From DATDUP01 sp035290345 (lineage in GTDB: Bacteria > Patescibacteriota > Patescibacteriia > Magasanikbacterales > UBA922), in contig DATDUP010000037.1 in assembly GCA_035290345.1 (NCBI GenBank), positions 1 to 24,735 on the forward strand: DNA of 24,735 bases, given 5' to 3'. Numbering within the stretch: position 1 is the stretch's first letter; every line of letters begins with the position of its first letter. This document shows, in pieces, positions 1-8,012 of the stretch. A model generated the notes under the pieces. It did no database searches. It saw nothing but the letters and a program-made list of their open reading frames with translations, and was not told the origin of the DNA. The translations under genes were made by a program, and so were the position numbers.

Positions 1-903
1 ATCGGCCAAAATGAAGCCATCCGGGCAGTGGCCAATGCTATTCGCCGTTCTCGGGCTGGAGTTTCCGAAGAAAAAAAACCCATTGGCTCCTTTATCTTTA
101 TGGGGCCAACCGGAGTAGGCAAAACCGAATTGGCTAGGGCCTTAGCCGAATTTCTTTTTAACGACGAAAATGCTTTGGTCCGAGTAGACATGAGCGAATA
201 TATGGAAAAACATGCCACTAGCAAGCTCGTGGGCTCTCCCCCAGGCTATGTGGGCTATGATGAAGGCGGGCAGTTAACTGAAATTATCCGTCGCCGTCCC
301 TATTCTGTGGTCCTTTTTGATGAAATTGAAAAGGCTCACCCTGATGTTTTTAATGTTATGCTGCAAATTCTGGACGATGGACACCTCACTGACGCCAAAG
401 GTCGGAAGGTCAATTTCAAAAATACAGTTATTATCATGACTAGTAACATTGGTTCAGAATTGATTATGGAAATGGGCCGGCACGGAGATCTGGGGTTTGC
501 AGCGAACCAAAAAAAGGGTGAACAGGGACAATTGGAAAAAATCAAAGAAAAAACCATGGAAGCCCTCCGAGAAAGATTCAAACCGGAATTCCTGAACCGC
601 GTTGACGATATCATTACCTTCCATCCCTTGAACCAAACACAAATCCGAGCGATCGTGGATTTACAATTGGCCCAAGTCTCCCAACGTTTGACAGAAAAAA
701 AGATCACCCTGAAAATCACGGATAAAACTAAGGATTGGTTGGCTAAAAAAGGCTATGATTCCAATTTAGGTGCCCGTCCGTTAAAACGGGTCATCCAAAC
801 CGAGCTTCTTGATCCTTTAGCCATGGACATCATCTCTGGCCGACTCCAAGAAAACATGACCATCACAGCGACTGTGGACAAAGGCAAAATTAGTTTAAAA
901 TAA
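1..903 (+). CDS. clpB: ClpB-type Hsp100 AAA+ disaggregase, C-terminal part (5' truncated)
   Basis: The reading frame is open from base 1, so the gene begins before the window; 300 residues of the second AAA+ module remain. Visible are the IGQNEAIRAV lead-in typical of Clp D2 modules, Walker A GPTGVGKT (bases 103-126), Walker B VVLFDEIEKAHPDV, the sensor-1 stretch TVIIMTSNIGS, the arginine-finger region FLNRVDD and the sensor-2 motif GARPLKR, followed by a short Clp C-terminal subdomain. In the family, ClpB is a hexameric ATP-driven unfoldase that rescues aggregated proteins with DnaK. The ending resembles ClpB more than ClpC, but the middle domain that would decide is outside the window. No terminator is visible in the 51 bp before the next gene. 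Confidence 0.9.
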   Translation: MGQNEAIRAVANAIRRSRAGVSEEKKPIGSFIFMGPTGVGKTELARALAEFLFNDENALVRVDMSEYMEKHATSKLVGSPPGYVGYDEGGQLTEIIRRRPYSVVLFDEIEKAHPDVFNVMLQILDDGHLTDAKGRKVNFKNTVIIMTSNIGSELIMEMGRHGDLGFAANQKKGEQGQLEKIKEKTMEALRERFKPEFLNRVDDIITFHPLNQTQIRAIVDLQLAQVSQRLTEKKITLKITDKTKDWLAKKGYDSNLGARPLKRVIQTELLDPLAMDIISGRLQENMTITATVDKGKISLK

Positions 904-939
904 GGCCATTCCCAAGCGCTTCTCCTTCCCCGGTATCTT

Positions 940-948
940 TGGTATAAT
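940..948 (+). promoter_or_regulatory. Extended -10 promoter, predicted leaderless start for the 955 gene
   Basis: TGG followed by a perfect TATAAT (943-948) makes an extended -10 element. The position 17 bp upstream (920-925, TTCTCC) is a poor -35, as is common for extended -10 promoters. The expected start of transcription, about 7 bases after the box, falls on base 955, which is the A of the ATG. No ribosome binding site lies in between. Confidence 0.7.
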
Positions 949-954
949 ACGGGC

Positions 955-3243
955 ATGAAAGATCAAAGGTGGTGTATTCAAAAGACCGGATTATTTTGTT
1001 TATTGGGCTTTGTTCTTCTGGCTCAACCTTTATTTGCTCTTGCCGAAGAGAGCCAGTCTTTTAATCCAAATTTCATTATTTCTGACGATGAGTTGCAAAA
1101 CTACCGCAGCATGAGTCGGACTGATATTCAATCTTTTCTAGAATCACAAAACAGCCCATTAGCTGAACACTGGACAAAAGACTTGGATAATAAACGCCAA
1201 AAAGCCGCGGACATTATTTACCAAGCGGCCCAGACTCATAAAATCAACCCCCAATACCTCCTAGTAAAATTACAAAAAGAACAGAGTTTAATCACTGATC
1301 CAGATCCTAAGCAATCTCAATTTGATTGGGCCACTGGTTATGGTGTTTGTGACAACTGTTCTACTTCTGACCCAGAAGTGGCCAAACATCGTGGTTTTGC
1401 CACCCAGGTGGATAGCGCCGCTGGTATTATGCGCTGGTATTATGACCATTATCTTCTTGAGACTTGGATAAAAAAAGCGAATTCCATATATGTCATTGAT
1501 GGCCAGACTGTTTCTCCAGCGACAGCAGCCACCGCCTTCCTGTATACCTATACCCCCCACATTCTGGGTAATAAAAACTTTTGGAAACTATGGACAACTT
1601 GGTTTAGTCAGACCTACCCAGATGGTTCGCTTTTACAAGCTAACGAAAGTCCGGACATTTATCTTATTGCGAACGGCCAAAAACGCCTAATCACTAACCT
1701 GAGTGTTTTCCTCAGCCGTTTTGACCCTAAAATGGTTATCCGAGTACGGTCAGAAGTCTTAACCAGCTTTCCTGCTGGCCCAGACTTATCTTTTCCCAAT
1801 TATTCACTCTTAAAAGTAGCTGGCAACTATTATCTCATTGATGGCGACTACGCCCGACCGTTCGCCAATTCCTCTTTGATTCAAAAATTTGGTTATCATC
1901 CGGATGAAATCATTGTTGCCGACTCTACTGACTTACAGAATTATAAAATCGGCAAAACCATCGAAAATACCACGGCTGATATTGCCGGACGTCTGGTGCG
2001 TCTAGGTAAAAATGGGCCGCTGTATTACCTCAAAGACAATGCCTACCAAGAAATTTCTGATCCTCAAATCGCCGCCATTAATTATCCTGGATTGAAAGCA
2101 ACTATTGTCACCTCTCAAGAATTATCCAATTATCAGCCCGGATCAGCGGCTTTATTCAAAGATGGCACCTTAGTTGGCCAGCGAGGGGGAAGTAAAATCT
2201 ATGTAGTAGAAAATGGAAAACTGCGGCACCTCACTTCTGAAGACACTTTTAACCAGCTCGGCTATCAATGGAGTAATGTCATTTGGACTGACGCCATCAC
2301 TTTTCAAAATCATCGCCTTGGTTCCCCTCTTTCCAGCGGCCGACAATTGGCGGCGACCGAGATTAAACCTGAAACCTTAAAAACCGCTCCTGTCCAAGTA
2401 TCCCAGTTACCAGATCCGAGCGCTGAAACTGGTAAAATGTATAAAATCCCAGAAGCCCAAGCCGCCTTTGTCGGCCCTACTTTCTCTACGCCTGTGGATA
2501 CTTACTTGATTGCTGATTACCAGACCGGAGAGATCTTGGCAGGAAAGAATATAGATGTCAAAAGGCCGATGGCTTCTTTAGCCAAGGTTATGACCGCCTA
2601 TCGTCTGCTAAAAGAAGGCCTGGATTTGAACGACTCTTCTGTTTATGATCCAGCCAAACACCAGGCTAGCTATCACTATGCTTTCAAAATCAGCGCCGGA
2701 GAAATTTTCCGTCATTCAGATCTGATGTCGGCACTTTTAGTATCGTCTTTTAACACCGCCGCTCGTTTTCTGGTCAAGGCAATAGAGCCAGATGAAAATG
2801 CTTTCATCCAACGCATGAACGAACAAGCTGCAGACTGGAATTTGGTTAACACTACATTTGTAGATACGGATGGCTATAATCTCGGCAATCTCACGACCGC
2901 TCGAGATTATTTAGAACTTTATCGTCTAGCCAACAAAAATAAAATCCTTGGTTTTTATCTCGGCACCCAAGAATACACTTACCAAGAAATAAAAGACTTG
3001 GATGGTTATCAGACCCACCATGACTATCATACAAATTTTCTCACCAAAGAGACCGGCCTAAATTTCGAAATTCTAACAAGTAAAACTGGATATCTAAACG
3101 AAGCCGGAGCCTGTTTAGTTATGACCATCCGCCGACCGCAAGACAACCGGATCTTTTTTATTCTCACTTTAGCTAATCCTGATTATTCTTCTCGTTTTAC
3201 CGAACCTAAAAAAATCGCCCAATGGGCGGTAAATAATTTCTGA
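955..3243 (+). CDS. Secreted wall hydrolase: muramidase-like domain, repeat module, S11 D,D-carboxypeptidase domain
   Basis: A 762-residue exported protein. Residues about 8-31 form a hydrophobic signal segment ending ALAEE. Residues about 38-225 look like the lysozyme/transglycosylase-like N-terminal domain of many Patescibacteria wall proteins, with a candidate catalytic Glu109 in LQKEQSLI and a conserved DWATGYGVCD stretch. About 233-465 hold four imperfect repeats of 50-60 residues, each starting with a YLI.NG..R.I type strand (near 233, 292, 356 and 415). About 505-762 is a peptidase S11 (penicillin-binding) domain: S541-L-A-K544, S598-F-N600 and K710-T-G712 are the SxxK, SxN and KTG motifs, all intact. 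It should act on peptidoglycan outside the membrane, possibly cutting both glycan and peptide. It heads a five-gene unit. The C-terminal role is firm; the N-terminal catalytic role is inferred. Confidence 0.85.
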   Translation: MKDQRWCIQKTGLFCLLGFVLLAQPLFALAEESQSFNPNFIISDDELQNYRSMSRTDIQSFLESQNSPLAEHWTKDLDNKRQKAADIIYQAAQTHKINPQYLLVKLQKEQSLITDPDPKQSQFDWATGYGVCDNCSTSDPEVAKHRGFATQVDSAAGIMRWYYDHYLLETWIKKANSIYVIDGQTVSPATAATAFLYTYTPHILGNKNFWKLWTTWFSQTYPDGSLLQANESPDIYLIANGQKRLITNLSVFLSRFDPKMVIRVRSEVLTSFPAGPDLSFPNYSLLKVAGNYYLIDGDYARPFANSSLIQKFGYHPDEIIVADSTDLQNYKIGKTIENTTADIAGRLVRLGKNGPLYYLKDNAYQEISDPQIAAINYPGLKATIVTSQELSNYQPGSAALFKDGTLVGQRGGSKIYVVENGKLRHLTSEDTFNQLGYQWSNVIWTDAITFQNHRLGSPLSSGRQLAATEIKPETLKTAPVQVSQLPDPSAETGKMYKIPEAQAAFVGPTFSTPVDTYLIADYQTGEILAGKNIDVKRPMASLAKVMTAYRLLKEGLDLNDSSVYDPAKHQASYHYAFKISAGEIFRHSDLMSALLVSSFNTAARFLVKAIEPDENAFIQRMNEQAADWNLVNTTFVDTDGYNLGNLTTARDYLELYRLANKNKILGFYLGTQEYTYQEIKDLDGYQTHHDYHTNFLTKETGLNFEILTSKTGYLNEAGACLVMTIRRPQDNRIFFILTLANPDYSSRFTEPKKIAQWAVNNF

Positions 3244-3244
3244 T

Positions 3245-4036
3245 ATGTCTCTTGTCTTTAGCGCCATTGTCCCCCATCCCCCTCTCCTCATCCCGAACAT
3301 TGGAAAAGATGAGCTGGAAAAAATTTCCTCAACTAAAAAAGCTCTGGAGAAACTCGAGGAAGATTTGTATTTATCCAAGCCCGACCTTCTCATTGTCATC
3401 TCGCCTCACACCAGTCTTTTTTCGGAAGCCTTCACCGTCAATGCCCATACTCACTTCGACTCTGCCTTTCAACAATTTGGCGATTTTGAAACTACCCAAC
3501 ACTGGGCAGGCGCGGATTTCTTGGCAGCCAAAATCAGCCACGAAGCCACTCTAGAAAACCTGCCTGTACAACTGATCAGCGAAAGTAATTTAGATCATGG
3601 TTGCACCGTACCTTTATTTTATCTGACTCGTCACCTTCCCCAAGTGCGTGTTTTGCCCATTGGTTACTGTGCTCAAGATACCAAAACCCATCTTCGCTTC
3701 GGTGAATTATTAAAAAACATCATCCTGAATTCGGAAAAACGCATCGCGGTCATTGCCTCGGGCGATCTTTCCCACGCTCTCACCACTGAAGCGCCGGCTG
3801 GTTATGCTAAGGCCGGAAAAGAATTCGACGAAAGAATTATTTCCTTATTAGAAAATCAGAATCTCGTCGGACTAACCAATCTCGAACCACAGTTCATTCA
3901 AGAGGCCGCGGAATGCGGCTATCGTTCCCTTCTCATTCTCCTGGGAATCCTCAAAAACATCAACTACCGATTCGTCAATTATTCTTACGAAGGACCATTT
4001 GGTGTTGGCTATCTCGTCGGTAATTTTAACATCTAA
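3245..4036 (+). CDS. LigB/MEMO-like class III extradiol dioxygenase-family protein
   Basis: A 263-residue protein that matches the LigB-type domain found fused to AMMECR1 in 'AmmeMemoRadiSam' proteins, but here it stands alone. Landmarks are the start VPHPPLLIP (His11), SPHTSLF (His55), LDHGCTVPL (His118), ASGDLSH (His177), AAECG (Glu223) and the end YEGPFGVGY (Glu249); the histidines and one of the glutamates are the expected metal ligands and catalytic residues. LigB enzymes open catechol rings with Fe(II), while MEMO proteins keep the fold with other or unknown functions, so the substrate cannot be deduced. The ATG follows the previous stop by one base (TGATATG) and the next gene follows its stop in the same way. 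No AMMECR1 or radical SAM gene is in the window. Confidence 0.75.
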   Translation: MSLVFSAIVPHPPLLIPNIGKDELEKISSTKKALEKLEEDLYLSKPDLLIVISPHTSLFSEAFTVNAHTHFDSAFQQFGDFETTQHWAGADFLAAKISHEATLENLPVQLISESNLDHGCTVPLFYLTRHLPQVRVLPIGYCAQDTKTHLRFGELLKNIILNSEKRIAVIASGDLSHALTTEAPAGYAKAGKEFDERIISLLENQNLVGLTNLEPQFIQEAAECGYRSLLILLGILKNINYRFVNYSYEGPFGVGYLVGNFNI

Positions 4037-4037
4037 C

Positions 4038-5879
4038 ATGCGCGTTGAGGTCTGCCCCCTGGTGCGTCTACCCAAGGACATCCACAGCTTTACCTATCTT
4101 GTCCCCCCCGCCTTAGCGGCCGACCTCAAAATCGGTCAGGCCGTGCTCGTCCCCTTCCGCCAGCATCAAAAGAAAGGTGTGATTATTGGGCTTTCCCCTC
4201 AATCTGATCCGACCGAATCTTCTACCTTGAAACCAATCACGAGCTTACTGACCACTACACCAATAATCCGACCAGAAATTCTTTCCCTTTTCCAGCAACT
4301 CGCCGCCATCTACGGAGTATCTTTGTCCGTATTTCTTAAACTGAGTCTAGGAGAAATACCAGTCCGGAAAAAAATAGTGATCCCCAAAATCAGTCTCAAA
4401 AAAAAGAAAGGTTTCTGTGAAGAGTACTGCCAATATCACAACGAAAAAGAGCGATTGACTTATTTACGTTCTCACTCCAGCCTAGGCCAAACCTTAATTT
4501 TGGTACCCGAAGTGAATGATTTAGCACCCTTACAGGAATTGTTAAAAGAAAAAAAAGAACGTCTGATCATTTGGCATTCTGAACTATCAACACGAGAAAA
4601 AAACTTAGTGCGAAAAATCGTCCGCGAACAAAAAGACATTATTTGCCTTGGAACTCGCAGCGCCATCTTTCTGCCTTTTGCCAACCTAGGGGCGCTCATT
4701 ATTGATCGAGAACAAGATGAAAACCACAAACATTGGGACCAAAACCCGCGTTGGCACAATCAGGATGTTGGCCGCCTCTTAGCCCAGACACTGGACATTC
4801 CTTTAACTTTTTGCGGCTACTCCCCTTCTCTAAACATGTATTATCGAACGGCCAAATCTTTGATCAAGGGCCGAACTTCGTTAATACCAATTAAAACCAC
4901 CATCATTGATTTAGGTCGAGAAAGATTAGGAGGAAATTTCTCACCCTTAGGCGAGGCTGTAATTGAAAAAATAAACAACCCGGAAATTGGTCAGATGTTT
5001 TTTAATGTTAACCGATTAGGACTGGCCACCACCTATGGTTGCAATGATTGTGGCTACATCTACCAATGTCCCCAGTGCCAATTACCACTGGTGTTTCATG
5101 AAGAAAAATCAACCGGTCCAACCCTTTGTTGCCATTATTGCCATACCCAAATCTCCCCTTCTCTCATCTGCCCTCAATGCCATTCAACTGGTGTAAAATT
5201 ATCCGGCATTGGCACCGAACTATTAGCTAAAGAAATCCGCCGTTTTTTGATTGATCCCAAGCGACCAGTCATTAAATTGGACAGTTTGAGTCCAGAAAAT
5301 AAAAAAATACCTCCGCAAGCCATCATTGTCGGAACCGATTTGGCCTGGGCTTGTCTAGATTGGTCAAAACTTGATGTGATTGTAATCGTGGATTTTGACC
5401 GACAGACCGCTCTCCCCGAATATCGCGCTAACGAAAATACGCTACATAAACTGGCCCGGGTCCAATACAAAAGACATCCCGACAGTGAATTTTTTATTCA
5501 AACCTCCAATCCGCAACAGCTACTATTGCGCTCCTGCCAGGAATTAGATCGATTCTACCGTCTCCAACTTCAATCCCGTCGCGACCTGCACTATCCACCT
5601 TATGAATTTCTCACCCGTTACATCTTTACCGGCTCTTCCGTCAAAATTGCCAGAGAAAGAGCCCAAGCTGGGTTGGAGATCTTGACAAAGTCCAATAAAT
5701 TTACTAAAGTAATGGGTCCATTGGAAATGCAACCAAAATACTACCGGGGAGAATTTTGGCAAGTAGTAATCGCCCGGACAGAAATGAAAAAATGGGCTGA
5801 AATTCTGGCAACGGTTAATCCTCAATTAGCCACCGGGGTCAAAATCGATCCCAACCCCCTTTCTTTACTTTCTCCTTGA
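4038..5879 (+). CDS. priA: PriA-like primosomal protein with degenerate helicase motifs
   Basis: A 613-residue protein (E. coli PriA is 732). The ATG at 4038 is chosen over an in-frame upstream start at 3999 because MRVEVCPLVRLP is the usual PriA beginning and it starts one base after the previous stop. The DNA-binding N-domain (about 1-100), the LVPEV block (155-159), GTRSAIFLPF and the zinc-binding cysteines (C335, C338, C344, C347, C364, C367, C377, C380) are present. However, the GxTGSGKT Walker A segment expected between about 125 and 150 is absent, DEEH is DREQ (223-226), and the QVAGRAGR motif VI is replaced near 472-479 (LARVQYKR). PriA normally reloads the replicative helicase at stalled forks; this copy should bind DNA but probably cannot hydrolyse ATP. 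There is no frameshift, so it looks maintained rather than decayed. Confidence 0.88.
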   Translation: MRVEVCPLVRLPKDIHSFTYLVPPALAADLKIGQAVLVPFRQHQKKGVIIGLSPQSDPTESSTLKPITSLLTTTPIIRPEILSLFQQLAAIYGVSLSVFLKLSLGEIPVRKKIVIPKISLKKKKGFCEEYCQYHNEKERLTYLRSHSSLGQTLILVPEVNDLAPLQELLKEKKERLIIWHSELSTREKNLVRKIVREQKDIICLGTRSAIFLPFANLGALIIDREQDENHKHWDQNPRWHNQDVGRLLAQTLDIPLTFCGYSPSLNMYYRTAKSLIKGRTSLIPIKTTIIDLGRERLGGNFSPLGEAVIEKINNPEIGQMFFNVNRLGLATTYGCNDCGYIYQCPQCQLPLVFHEEKSTGPTLCCHYCHTQISPSLICPQCHSTGVKLSGIGTELLAKEIRRFLIDPKRPVIKLDSLSPENKKIPPQAIIVGTDLAWACLDWSKLDVIVIVDFDRQTALPEYRANENTLHKLARVQYKRHPDSEFFIQTSNPQQLLLRSCQELDRFYRLQLQSRRDLHYPPYEFLTRYIFTGSSVKIARERAQAGLEILTKSNKFTKVMGPLEMQPKYYRGEFWQVVIARTEMKKWAEILATVNPQLATGVKIDPNPLSLLSP

Positions 5880-5880
5880 T

Positions 5881-6384
5881 ATGATCCGAACCATAAAAAC
5901 CCACCCCCAAAACGATCGGGATCTACGCCAACCCTCTGTCTTGCTAACCGCGGCAGACTGGGAATCACCCTCTTTTCCTGATTTAGTGGTTGATTTAGTC
6001 GCTACTATGAAGACTGCAGAGGGGGTCGGCCTGGCCGCACCTCAAATCGGTCTCAATCTTCGTCTGATTGCCATCGGAGAAGAAGCTACCAAGACCGACC
6101 TCAATTCTGGATTAGCAACTAGCGGAGATTTAGTTATTATCAATCCGAGCTGGGAAAAGCTTTCGCGCAAAAAAATAAAAGACCTAGAGGGCTGCTTATC
6201 TGTTCCTGGACTGTACGGCGAAGTAAAACGTTATCAAAAGATTGCTGTTCGCGGGCGAGATATCCAGGGAAGAGAACTGGAATTTGTGGCCCAGGATTTC
6301 CTAGCTCGAGTGATCCAACATGAATGCGATCATTTGGACGGCGTGCTTTTTATTGACAAAGCAAAAAATATCTTTAATCGTTAA
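5881..6384 (+). CDS. def: Peptide deformylase
   Basis: A 167-residue enzyme that removes the N-formyl group from nascent proteins at the ribosome exit. All three family motifs are intact: GVGLAAPQIG (48-57), EGCLSVP (103-109) and HECDH (147-151). Cys105, His147 and His151 are the metal ligands and Glu148 the catalytic base. The length is normal. The insert at about 67-85 is slightly longer than in short deformylases. The start codon lies one base after the priA stop, and the fmt start one base after the def stop, so deformylation and formylation of initiator Met are co-transcribed, a common pairing. Confidence 0.97.
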   Translation: MIRTIKTHPQNDRDLRQPSVLLTAADWESPSFPDLVVDLVATMKTAEGVGLAAPQIGLNLRLIAIGEEATKTDLNSGLATSGDLVIINPSWEKLSRKKIKDLEGCLSVPGLYGEVKRYQKIAVRGRDIQGRELEFVAQDFLARVIQHECDHLDGVLFIDKAKNIFNR

Positions 6385-6385
6385 C

Positions 6386-7306
6386 ATGCTTCCGACCATC
6401 GTTTTTTTTGGCACTCATAATTTTGCGGCCCACCTCCTTCGCCTGATTGTGGAAAAAGAATTAGCCCGGGTGGTTTTAGTTATCACCGCTCCGGACCAAC
6501 CAATTGGTCGCCAACAAATACTTCAATCCCCGCCAGTAAAAATAGTAGCTCAAGAATTAGGTCTAACCATAGCCCAACCCTCTTCTCTGAAAAACTACTC
6601 TCTTCCTTTAACAGCTGATCTGGGTTTGGTTGCTCAATATGGAAAAATAATCCCCCTGGCTCTGATTAACTCTTTACCCCTAGGAATTATCAATGTCCAC
6701 ACTTCCCTTCTCCCTAAATATCGCGGAGCTTCTCCCATTCAAACTGCTCTACTCCAAGGAGAAAAAGAAACTGGTATCACCATCATGGCCATCGACGCTG
6801 GCCTGGATACGGGGCCGATTTTTCACCAAGATCGTTTAGCCATCGCTCCGACTGATAATTATCTAACCTTAGAAGCTAAGCTGGCGAATTTAGCCGGAGA
6901 CTCTTTGACCGCTTGTTTACCTGATATCATCACCAAAAAAATCACTGCCCAACCGCAAACTGAACACTCGGCGACCTTTTGCGAACCTCTCACTCGCGAC
7001 AGCGGTAAAATTGATTGGACCAAATCAGCCCAAGATATTTATAACCAGTATCGGGCCTTTACTCCTTGGCCGGGCATCTGGACAACTTGGAAAGAAAAAA
7101 GAATCAAATTGTTGGAAATAAAAATTGGGAGAGAAAAAATACCAGCTGGCCAAGTGCTGGTTAAAGAAAATTCATTATATATCGGAGCCGGTCAAGACAG
7201 TCTTTTGGTTGAACTTTTACAACTAGAAGGCAAAAAACCACTGGCTGCGATTGATTTTATGAATGGCCACCCGACTTTTGCTCTCGCCCGCTTAGGAGAC
7301 AAATAA
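6386..7306 (+). CDS. fmt: Methionyl-tRNA formyltransferase
   Basis: A 306-residue enzyme that transfers a formyl group from 10-formyl-THF to Met-tRNAfMet. The ATG at 6386 (MLPTIVFFGT) is the natural start, since it gives the usual N-terminal strand of the Rossmann-like domain; an in-frame start at 6320 would overlap def by 65 bp. The signature SLLPKYRG (107-114) is present, with catalytic Asn103, His105 and Asp141 (the D of LDTG). The C-terminal domain (about 205-306) is the OB-fold tRNA-binding part. It is the last gene of the unit and its final 15 bases overlap the end of the convergent glycosyltransferase gene. No terminator hairpin is visible. Confidence 0.97.
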   Translation: MLPTIVFFGTHNFAAHLLRLIVEKELARVVLVITAPDQPIGRQQILQSPPVKIVAQELGLTIAQPSSLKNYSLPLTADLGLVAQYGKIIPLALINSLPLGIINVHTSLLPKYRGASPIQTALLQGEKETGITIMAIDAGLDTGPIFHQDRLAIAPTDNYLTLEAKLANLAGDSLTACLPDIITKKITAQPQTEHSATFCEPLTRDSGKIDWTKSAQDIYNQYRAFTPWPGIWTTWKEKRIKLLEIKIGREKIPAGQVLVKENSLYIGAGQDSLLVELLQLEGKKPLAAIDFMNGHPTFALARLGDK

Positions 7307-8011
7307 TCCGTGCTTGCGCCTAACAATCGCCCTCGCTTCTTCGTAGGCTCTGACTCGGTGACAAACGCCAGGAAGGTAGCGGCAAGGAAAATGATAGGCA
7401 AAACGCGGTAACCAATAGCTGATCTTTTGATCACTTTTTTGTTCTTGAAGTAAATTCTCATCCAGCCAACATCCCTGCTTACCCTGCTCGGCCATGGTCA
7501 GCCATAAATCCCAATCCTGAAAACGTTTTAAACTCTCATCAAAACCCGGAAAATCTTGACACCGAATCAGACTAGTGGTTGGGATATAATTACCAACTTG
7601 CAAAGACAACTGAGAAAACAAACGGCCGCGCATCAGACGTCCATTGGCTAAATTATAATTACAGTAGACAAAAGACAGGCCGGGATTATCTTGCAAAACC
7701 TGAAACATTTTTTCCAAAAAAGAAGGCTGGGCCACCAAATCGGCATCCCAAAAAATTACCATCTCCCCTCGCACCAAGGAAAAACCTTTATTACGCGCCG
7801 CCGATGCTCCGGCATTCTCTTGATTAACCAAAATATGGGGAAAGTCGCCCAAAGTCTTTCTTAATAATTCCCCGGACACAGGATTCACACTACCATCATC
7901 TACAACAATGACCTCAATATCTTTGAATGTTTGCTGTTTGATGGATCGCAAAACCAAAGCTAAACTTTCATTTTGATTATAAACTGGGATGACAATGCTA
8001 ATCTTCGCCAT
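7292..8011 (-). CDS. Family 2 glycosyltransferase
   Basis: A 239-residue cytoplasmic or membrane-associated GT-A fold enzyme. The N-terminus ISIVIPVYNQ, the nucleotide-binding VVDDGS and the metal-binding FWDADL (a DxD motif) are typical of GT2. ENAGASAARNKG is the usual substrate-pocket stretch. RFQDWDLWLTMAEQG matches the acceptor-side ED/WD motif. It has no obvious membrane segments. It starts one base after the GT4 stop (TAATATG on the minus strand) and is last in the flippase-GT4-GT2 unit, so it probably adds a sugar to the same surface glycan. Donor and acceptor cannot be read from the sequence. Confidence 0.92.
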   Translation of the reverse strand: MAKISIVIPVYNQNESLALVLRSIKQQTFKDIEVIVVDDGSVNPVSGELLRKTLGDFPHILVNQENAGASAARNKGFSLVRGEMVIFWDADLVAQPSFLEKMFQVLQDNPGLSFVYCNYNLANGRLMRGRLFSQLSLQVGNYIPTTSLIRCQDFPGFDESLKRFQDWDLWLTMAEQGKQGCWLDENLLQEQKSDQKISYWLPRFAYHFPCRYLPGVCHRVRAYEEARAIVRRKHGLFVS

Positions 8012-8012
8012 A

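Noticed and set aside
3999..4037. Upstream in-frame start for priA
   Set aside because: It would overlap the LigB-like gene by 38 bp; the ATG at 4038 matches the normal PriA beginning and the one-base junction pattern of this unit.
6320..6385. Upstream in-frame start for fmt
   Set aside because: The extra 22 residues come from another frame of def and do not fit the Fmt N-terminal strand.
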